Below are positions 59,161 to 64,000 of a DNA stretch of 64,000 nt, one piece after another; the stretch's first letter is position 1; each line of letters opens with the position of its first letter. The stretch is taken from the NCBI GenBank assembly GCA_023412915.1, contig JAEZRE010000001.1, forward strand, positions 62,001 to 126,000, read 5' to 3'. The notes under the pieces are model-generated. The model did no database searches. It had not been told where the DNA came from and saw only the letters and a program-made list of their open reading frames with translations. The translations under genes and the position numbers were made by a program. Origin of the DNA: Bacillota bacterium. GTDB taxonomy: Bacteria > Bacillota > Clostridia > Acetivibrionales > DTU013.

Positions 59161-61617
59161 ATGGATAATATAAAAAACAGCCCGAAAACGGATAAAAAAG
59201 CGTTTCTTGAATTGTCGGATATAGTAAAGGTATACGGCACAACCGTAGCCAATAACCATATCAGCCTGAAGATTAACAAGGGCGATGTTCTAGGGCTCGT
59301 TGGAGCAAACGGCGCCGGCAAAAGTACGCTGATGCGTGTTGTCTCCGGTGTCACTACGCCCGATGAAGGCGCTATGTATTTTGATGGGGAGGCTATCGAC
59401 TATAAAGCATTTTCACCGACAATAGCCAGCAAAAAGGGTATTCGCGTTGCTTATCAGGAATTATCGCTCTGTGAAAACCTAAAGGTCTATGAGAATTTTG
59501 TCGTTGAGCTCAGGCATCTTTTCAAAGGGTCGATGCTCTGGAGAAAACAGGCGGCGGCTATTGCAAAAGAACAGCTCGACAAGGTTTTTCCCGGCAATGG
59601 TATTGATGTAAAAAAAGAACTGGGCGATCTTTCGATTGCACAGCAGCAGATGGTGGAAATCGCCAGAGCATTTTCAGATCCCGATCTGAAACTTTTGATA
59701 CTGGACGAACCAACATCTTCTCTGCCCGTGGAGCAGACAAGGCAATTGTTAAGTTATATTGGAAAAAAGGCCGCAGAGGGCATAACCTTCATATATATCA
59801 CACACAGACTGTTTGAGATCATGGAGATCACGAACAAGGTCTACGTTCTTCGAAACGGAGAAGTGGTATCCGACTACGATACCCGGGAAACCAGCGAAGA
59901 CATGCTTATCGATATAATGAGCGGCGGCATCAGCGCACAGAAGGTGTGCCAGGAAGATATCGCCGCAGGCTTGACGAATGCAAAAATCAATGAAAAGGTT
60001 TATGTGAACTGCGACAATGTTACAAAAGGTGCGCTCAAAAATGTGACCTGCGCGATGAACGGCGGAGAGGTCATAGGCATAGCGGGTCTTGAAGGCAACG
60101 GACAGAAGGACCTGCTGCACGCGATTTTCGAGCTGCCTATGAGCCTTCGTAGTAAGATCCGGCGCAATGGCTCCATTGCCTATGTTACCGGCGACAGGAA
60201 AGCGGAAGGCAACTTCCCGCTGTGGTCCATAGCGGACAACATCGCAATAACCTCGCTGATGCGTAAAGCGTTGTTTGCCGTGAATTCTCCCAAAAAAATT
60301 GTCGAGCAGTCGTCCGAATGGTACGACAAGCTGAAAATCAAGGGAGAAAGCCCAAAAGCTGAAATTGTCAGCCTCAGCGGCGGCAATCAGCAAAAGGTGC
60401 TGATTGCCCGTGCGATGATTGCGGATGCGGACATCATCATTCTCGACGATCCGACGCGCGGCGTCGATGTGGAAACCAAGAGGCAGCTCTATGAAGTTTT
60501 CCTTGGGGCAGCCGCCCAAGGCAAGCTCATCATCTGGTACAGCTCGGACGACTCGGAGCTAGACAGCTGCACCCGCGTTTTTGTCATGCGCTACGGCACT
60601 ATCATTGAAACGCTGAAGTGCGGTGATATCAGTAAAGACAGCATCATTGCGGCCTCCTTCAAGGCGGTCGACAATAAGAAGGAAAAACTCGATAAAACAA
60701 AGCGCCAGATAAATATGCCGATACTCACGCCCGTATTGGCCATGCTTGCAATTTATATAGCTTGCGGATTGATACAGTCCAAATCGTTCACACTGTTCGG
60801 CATAGAGCTGTTGATAAGCGGATCTCTGCCGCTGATACTTGCTTCAATCAGCCAGAGCTATATAATCGGCTTCAGTCATGTCAATCTTAGTATTGGAAAT
60901 TTCATGGGCTTCATAAGTGTCACGGCGGCCACAGTGCTATATGGATCGCCCTTGCTTGGATTATTCCTCATTCTTGCCGGGTGGATTATTTACGGACTTA
61001 TGGGCATATTGATCCGACGTCTCAACATACCGGCGGTCATCGTGACATTGGGCTCCTCGTTTGTCTGGTTTGGAGCCGCGCTGGTGCTGCAGACCATCCC
61101 CGGGGGACAAGCTCCTCAACTGCTGATCGACATATTCAATAAGGCTTATTTAGGTATTCCGAACGTGCTACCTATTCTTGTGCTAGCTGCAGTTGTGGCA
61201 ACGCTCATATACCGTTCCAAATACGGCACGGTGCTGCGCGGCTTCGGCAATCGTGAGGAAGCCATGGTTCGCAGCGGCTGGGGGAAATACGCCGCAGTAT
61301 TCAACGTCTATATGATCTCGGGCTTGTTTGCAGTGCTCGGTGGTCTGTCCTTTACGGCGCTGACATTCTCGGCGGATGCAAGCTCGATGGACTCGTACAC
61401 GCTTCTCACAGTAGCTTCAGTGGTCCTTGGAGGCGGTGCGCTTAGCGGCGGCAGGGTCAGCCACGTCGGTGCTGTCTTCGGTGCCATTACTCTGTCGCTT
61501 GTCACCATACTTCTTGGATTTTTACACGTCAGCTCCGACTTTACGGCAGCTGTACAGGGATTACTGCTGATATTGATTCTATCTCTGAGGCTTCTTAGGA
61601 AAGGAGCAAAAGAATGA
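59161..61617 (+). CDS. Fused ABC importer protein: RbsA-type double ATPase plus RbsC-type permease
   Basis: A single 818-aa frame joins what are normally two proteins. Residues 15-245 form the first ATPase domain (Walker A GANGAGKST at 48-56, ILDEPTSS); about 275-500 form the second (LSGGNQQKV, IILDDPTRGVDV). After a KTKRQINMP linker near residue 515, the remainder to 818 is a BPD_transp_2 permease with about 8-9 hydrophobic segments and ASVVLGGGALSGGRVSHVGAVFGA. A second, separate permease overlaps its stop by 4 bp, so the channel is probably a heterodimer with two of its ATPase domains covalently attached. AAGAAGAG precedes the ATG. Confidence 0.9.
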   Translation: MDNIKNSPKTDKKAFLELSDIVKVYGTTVANNHISLKINKGDVLGLVGANGAGKSTLMRVVSGVTTPDEGAMYFDGEAIDYKAFSPTIASKKGIRVAYQELSLCENLKVYENFVVELRHLFKGSMLWRKQAAAIAKEQLDKVFPGNGIDVKKELGDLSIAQQQMVEIARAFSDPDLKLLILDEPTSSLPVEQTRQLLSYIGKKAAEGITFIYITHRLFEIMEITNKVYVLRNGEVVSDYDTRETSEDMLIDIMSGGISAQKVCQEDIAAGLTNAKINEKVYVNCDNVTKGALKNVTCAMNGGEVIGIAGLEGNGQKDLLHAIFELPMSLRSKIRRNGSIAYVTGDRKAEGNFPLWSIADNIAITSLMRKALFAVNSPKKIVEQSSEWYDKLKIKGESPKAEIVSLSGGNQQKVLIARAMIADADIIILDDPTRGVDVETKRQLYEVFLGAAAQGKLIIWYSSDDSELDSCTRVFVMRYGTIIETLKCGDISKDSIIAASFKAVDNKKEKLDKTKRQINMPILTPVLAMLAIYIACGLIQSKSFTLFGIELLISGSLPLILASISQSYIIGFSHVNLSIGNFMGFISVTAATVLYGSPLLGLFLILAGWIIYGLMGILIRRLNIPAVIVTLGSSFVWFGAALVLQTIPGGQAPQLLIDIFNKAYLGIPNVLPILVLAAVVATLIYRSKYGTVLRGFGNREEAMVRSGWGKYAAVFNVYMISGLFAVLGGLSFTALTFSADASSMDSYTLLTVASVVLGGGALSGGRVSHVGAVFGAITLSLVTILLGFLHVSSDFTAAVQGLLLILILSLRLLRKGAKE

Positions 61618-62564
61618 ATAAAATAAATTCTTTGACTAAAAACCATCAATGGTCGTTGGCGGCGGTCGGATCGTTGATAATGTTCATAACGGTCTCATTG
61701 ATTTCTGGAAGGCTTTCTTACACGAGCTTCACCGCCAATTTCACGGTCGCCAGCTATTTGACGATTTGTGCTCTCGGACAGATGATCGTTATGACAACGG
61801 GACGCGGTGCTTTTGACCTTTCGATCCCTAACATGATTACGCTGTCGGCCTTTTTGACCATGGGATTGACAAACGGCCAGGATAAAAATTTCTTTCCCGT
61901 GCTGCTGCTCGTCATTGCGGTAGGTGCAGTTGTAGGTCTCGTGAACAGTCTTCTGGTTATTCGTTTGCGTATAACCTCAATGATTGCGACGCTTGCCGTA
62001 GGTTATATCCTTTCCACGGCGACCTCCATCTATAACCGGACCTTCAATTGTCTTGAGGTCAGTAACATAATGAACACTTTGACGAATACCAAGCTTCTTG
62101 GCCTGCCTGTCGTGACTTACATCGTATTGCTGATCGTTATCGGGATTGCGTTCATGTTCCGTTCGATGACATACGGCCGCGCACTGCTGGCGCTCGGTCA
62201 GAATAAACGCGCGGCGCAGCTGGCCGGAATCAAGGTCAACCTGGTTGAAACGCTTGCTTATGTTATAAGCGCGGTGCTTGCGGCTGTTTGCGGATTCTTC
62301 ATTTCCGGACGCATCGGCGGCGCTTTCCTGGGGATGGGCGACTCATATTTACTTGATACCGTAGGCAGTGTGGTAATCGGCGGTACGCTTGCATCGGGCG
62401 GACGCGCGGTAACGGTGGGCACATTGTTCGGAGCGCTGTTTTTGAGCTTTGTAGTGGCGGCAATGCAGGTCGCCAATTTCTCAATCGGTGTACAGAATAT
62501 TATAAAAGGCGTAATTATTATTTCCGTTTTGGTTCTCAGCGCAAACCGCGGCAAGTCCGATTGA
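61614..62564 (+). CDS. RbsC-type ABC permease, partner of the fusion protein
   Basis: BPD_transp_2 permease of 316 aa with about eight to ten hydrophobic helices, DLSIPNMITL near residue 65 and VVIGGTLASGGRAVTVGTLFGA near the C-terminus. It starts within ATGA at the fusion-gene stop, preceded by AAAGGAGC. Only the fusion partner carries an ATPase, implying a membrane heterodimer. A 16-bp hairpin follows 78 bp downstream. Confidence 0.92.
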   Translation: MNKINSLTKNHQWSLAAVGSLIMFITVSLISGRLSYTSFTANFTVASYLTICALGQMIVMTTGRGAFDLSIPNMITLSAFLTMGLTNGQDKNFFPVLLLVIAVGAVVGLVNSLLVIRLRITSMIATLAVGYILSTATSIYNRTFNCLEVSNIMNTLTNTKLLGLPVVTYIVLLIVIGIAFMFRSMTYGRALLALGQNKRAAQLAGIKVNLVETLAYVISAVLAAVCGFFISGRIGGAFLGMGDSYLLDTVGSVVIGGTLASGGRAVTVGTLFGALFLSFVVAAMQVANFSIGVQNIIKGVIIISVLVLSANRGKSD

Positions 62565-62587
62565 TTCTCCGCCACCGAATGAGTTGA

Positions 62588-62616
62588 TTGAAAAAACACT
62601 AAGGATATTTTATAAT
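62588..62616 (+). promoter_or_regulatory. sigmaA promoter of the second FCD regulator
   Basis: TTGAAA (62588-62593), 17-bp spacer, TATAAT (62611-62616). Confidence 0.75.
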
Positions 62617-62641
62617 ATAGACAGAGTTTACCAGTGGATAT

Positions 62642-62692
62642 TTACGGCAAAAGTACATGATTGTGTTATTCTTGTACTTTTGCCGTAATTTG
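62642..62692 (+). terminator. Long hairpin between promoter and regulator gene
   Basis: TTACGGCAAAAGTACA (62642-62657) and TGTACTTTTGCCGTAA (62673-62688), a perfect 16-bp stem followed by TTTG. It lies downstream of the regulator's own promoter, so it terminates the transporter operon, attenuates the regulator, or both. Confidence 0.65.
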
Positions 62693-62733
62693 AAAATTAT
62701 AAACAAAAATAATGCCAAATCAGAGGAAGTCTT

Positions 62734-63465
62734 GTGGAGCAGAATATAAAAATGGATGACGAAAAAAAATCTTTATCAGCTGTCGAGCAAATCATAAAGG
62801 CCATAAAAAACATGATAATCGAGCAGGATTTGCATGTCGGCGACAAGATCCCAAATGAATTCGAATTGAGTACCATGTTTGGCAAGAGCCGCGGGGTTGT
62901 TCGCGAAGCTGTTAAAATTCTGGATTCATACGGTGTGCTGGACGTACGTCGCGGAGACGGCACCTATGTCCGCGGATCTGCGAGCAATGGTTTGTTTGAT
63001 GCGCAATTTTTTCGTATAATCGCGATGGGGACAAGACTGCCTGATTTGATACAATTAAGGCATATTCTTGAAACGGGAATCATGAACGCTGCGCTTGGCC
63101 GGGTCACCGACCAGGATGTAGAGAAATTGCAGGAAACGGAGAACCACCTTCAGAAAGCTGTGGAAGAAGGGGCGTCCATAGATCAGATTGTTCTGGCGGA
63201 TCTCAACTTTCATTTGGCTTTAGTGGAGATAACCGGCAATGATGTTCTGAAAAATGTTTATATAAATATGATGGATATTTTCGCTCCGTTTATCAGGCAT
63301 TCGTATGTGCAGCAGCATTCAATGTCCGATTTCTCCGCCATGAAGCATCATGATTTGATTATACGCGCCATGTCCGAGCGGGATTACGATCTGGCGCAGT
63401 ATGCTGTTCGTAAATCATTAAGGGATTGGGAACACCTCAATAAAAAATACAGAATGGAAGATTGA
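62734..63465 (+). CDS. FadR-type GntR regulator with FCD domain (second)
   Basis: Regulator of 243 aa: winged helix near 12-85 (VEQIIKAIKNMIIEQDLHVGDKIPNEFELSTMFGKSRGVVREAVKILDSYGVLDVRRGDGTYV) and an FCD domain from about 105. Metal-ligand positions LADLNFHLALVEI and HHDLII are present, but the last helix reads AVRKSLRDW, without the histidine found at this place in many FCD proteins (EEHL in the regulator at 51088). GTG start with GAGGAAG at good spacing. It is the second FCD regulator flanking the apionate genes and probably responds to a different metabolite. Confidence 0.9.
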   Translation: MEQNIKMDDEKKSLSAVEQIIKAIKNMIIEQDLHVGDKIPNEFELSTMFGKSRGVVREAVKILDSYGVLDVRRGDGTYVRGSASNGLFDAQFFRIIAMGTRLPDLIQLRHILETGIMNAALGRVTDQDVEKLQETENHLQKAVEEGASIDQIVLADLNFHLALVEITGNDVLKNVYINMMDIFAPFIRHSYVQQHSMSDFSAMKHHDLIIRAMSERDYDLAQYAVRKSLRDWEHLNKKYRMED

Positions 63466-63495
63466 AAATCGGCATGAAGACACTGCAGGATGAAT

Positions 63496-63539
63496 AAGAC
63501 GCTGCGCTCAATTCCGTAATGGGGCGCTGCGTCTTTTTT
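63496..63539 (+). terminator. Terminator of the second FCD regulator
   Basis: AAGACGCTGCGCTC pairs with GGGCGCTGCGTCTT with few mismatches, followed by TTTT. Confidence 0.8.
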
Positions 63540-63649
63540 CTAATATACGCGCATTGGTCTCGGGTCCTTCACGCACCCGGTGAAGGCGAGGACTTGCAGT
63601 ATATTTTTTTACCTGATTCAGGGTGGATGCACAAAATATTGAAATTGTA

Positions 63650-63678
63650 TTGACTAATCCCTTCATTTGTATTAGTAT
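63650..63678 (+). promoter_or_regulatory. sigmaA promoter of the terminal operon
   Basis: TTGACT (63650-63655), 17-bp spacer, TAGTAT (63673-63678), about 110 bp before the start codon. Confidence 0.65.
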
Positions 63679-63724
63679 ATGAACAATTCCATACATTGCC
63701 TTTAGGTCGATGCCAGTCCTAATG

Positions 63725-63747
63725 AAACTTCCATTGCGGAAGTTTTT
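63725..63747 (+). promoter_or_regulatory. Leader hairpin with T run
   Basis: AAACTTCC, loop ATTGC, GGAAGTTT then TT. It is a small terminator-like hairpin within the transcript leader and could attenuate the operon. Confidence 0.4.
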
Positions 63748-63786
63748 ACTTTGTATAAGCTTATTCGGGACAAGGGGGAGCAAGCC

Positions 63787-64000
63787 GTGAAATATGTCAT
63801 TGAAGAAATCGCCCGGTTGGATGCGCAGGCGTTTGAAAACGAACAGAAAAATAAATCGGCCTTGTTTCAGCAAAGACAGAAATATGAAAATGAAATGGAG
63901 AAGTACCGCGAACGTAAAATAAAAGAAGCAAGCGAAAGCGCGAAAGCCTCCTACGATAGTATCATCGACCAGGCTCAGGGCGAATACAGGGAAAAGGAAG
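63787..64000 (+). CDS. Coiled-coil protein, possibly V-type ATPase small subunit (partial)
   Basis: The frame starts at a GTG preceded by GGGGGAGC and runs off the window after 71 codons. The residues are almost all charged or polar and helix-forming (AFENEQKNKSALFQQRQKYENEMEKY, then SIIDQAQGEYREKE), which is a coiled coil. Small proteins of this kind open V-type (A1A0-like) ATPase operons in clostridia as the H/G stalk subunit. That identity is an inference from composition and position; the rest of the gene is needed. Confidence 0.55.
   Translation, partial: MKYVIEEIARLDAQAFENEQKNKSALFQQRQKYENEMEKYRERKIKEASESAKASYDSIIDQAQGEYREKE

Larger units (their letters stand above)
63466..63786. promoter_or_regulatory. 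Intergenic region before the V-ATPase-like gene
   Basis: This 321-bp stretch contains a terminator (63496), about 110 bp without a feature I recognise, a sigmaA promoter (63650) and a leader hairpin (63725), listed separately. Confidence 0.6.

Noticed and set aside
1..64000. CRISPR array, tRNA, rRNA, IS element or prophage
   Set aside because: No regularly spaced repeats, cloverleaf-like tRNA sequence, rRNA signature, transposase or integrase gene was seen on reading through the window.

Overview
The window looks like chromosomal DNA of a Gram-positive bacterium of the Firmicutes, most likely a fibre- or pectin-degrading member of the Clostridia. The reasons are strong AGGAGG-type ribosome binding sites, many sigmaA promoters close to TTGACA-17-TATAAT, binding proteins with lipoprotein lipoboxes, YesM/YesN-type two-component systems, and sugar ABC importers encoded without their own ATPase. 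Nearly all of it is carbohydrate uptake, cleavage and catabolism. I see no rRNA, tRNA, CRISPR array, transposase or phage gene.

Region 1 (146-9432, + strand) is a galactose/glucose uptake locus: a YesN-like response regulator, a YesM-like sensor kinase, a sugar-binding lipoprotein probably serving the sensor, then two tandem MglB-type binding proteins, MglA and MglC. It is followed by a 5'-truncated L,D-transpeptidase remnant (9472-9900) and a long inverted repeat. Region 2 (10023-18969) holds a minus-strand FAD oxidoreductase and a GH5 glycosidase, divergent from a CUT1 importer (binding protein plus two permeases), a multi-membrane-span histidine kinase and a LuxR-type regulator.

Region 3 (19065-28973, extending to 34743) is a sugar-phosphate locus: split transketolase and RpiB on the minus strand; a hexokinase-like kinase, DhaK, DhaL, a GntR/UTRA repressor, a long transaldolase-family protein and an LctP-type permease on the plus strand. 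Four sigmaA promoters (upstream of rpiB-transketolase, hexokinase-dhaKL, gntR, and the GH2-hexokinase pair at 30864-34743) each carry a TGTATATACA-type palindrome 3-5 bp downstream of the -10 box, which defines a candidate local regulon. An F6P-aldolase-like protein plus dihydroxyacetone kinase suggests a dihydroxyacetone route from hexose phosphate to triose phosphate.

Region 4 (29090-47137) is a second CUT1 oligosaccharide system. Its YesN-like regulator (29090) and YesM-like kinase (34951) are separated by the GH2-hexokinase pair. A binding protein, two permeases, two more GH2 enzymes, an aldo/keto reductase and a zinc dehydrogenase follow.

Region 5 (47355-63465) is the most distinctive. 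A minus-strand operon (TIM-barrel isomerase, split transketolase, GarR-like reductase) is divergent from an FCD-type GntR regulator, a zinc dehydrogenase, a TIM-barrel epimerase, and a run of genes I recognise as D-apionate lactonase (apnL), D-apionate oxidoisomerase (apnO) and 3-oxo-isoapionate decarboxylase (oiaC). After them come a sugar-binding lipoprotein, an ABC protein in which an RbsA-type double ATPase is fused to an RbsC-type permease, a second permease, and a second FCD regulator. Together they would import a plant branched-chain sugar or sugar acid (D-apiose or D-apionate) and convert it to L-erythrulose and central sugar phosphates. AT-rich motifs with an ATAACGTA core recur in front of these operons. 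The window ends in a coiled-coil protein resembling the first small subunit of a V-type ATPase operon.
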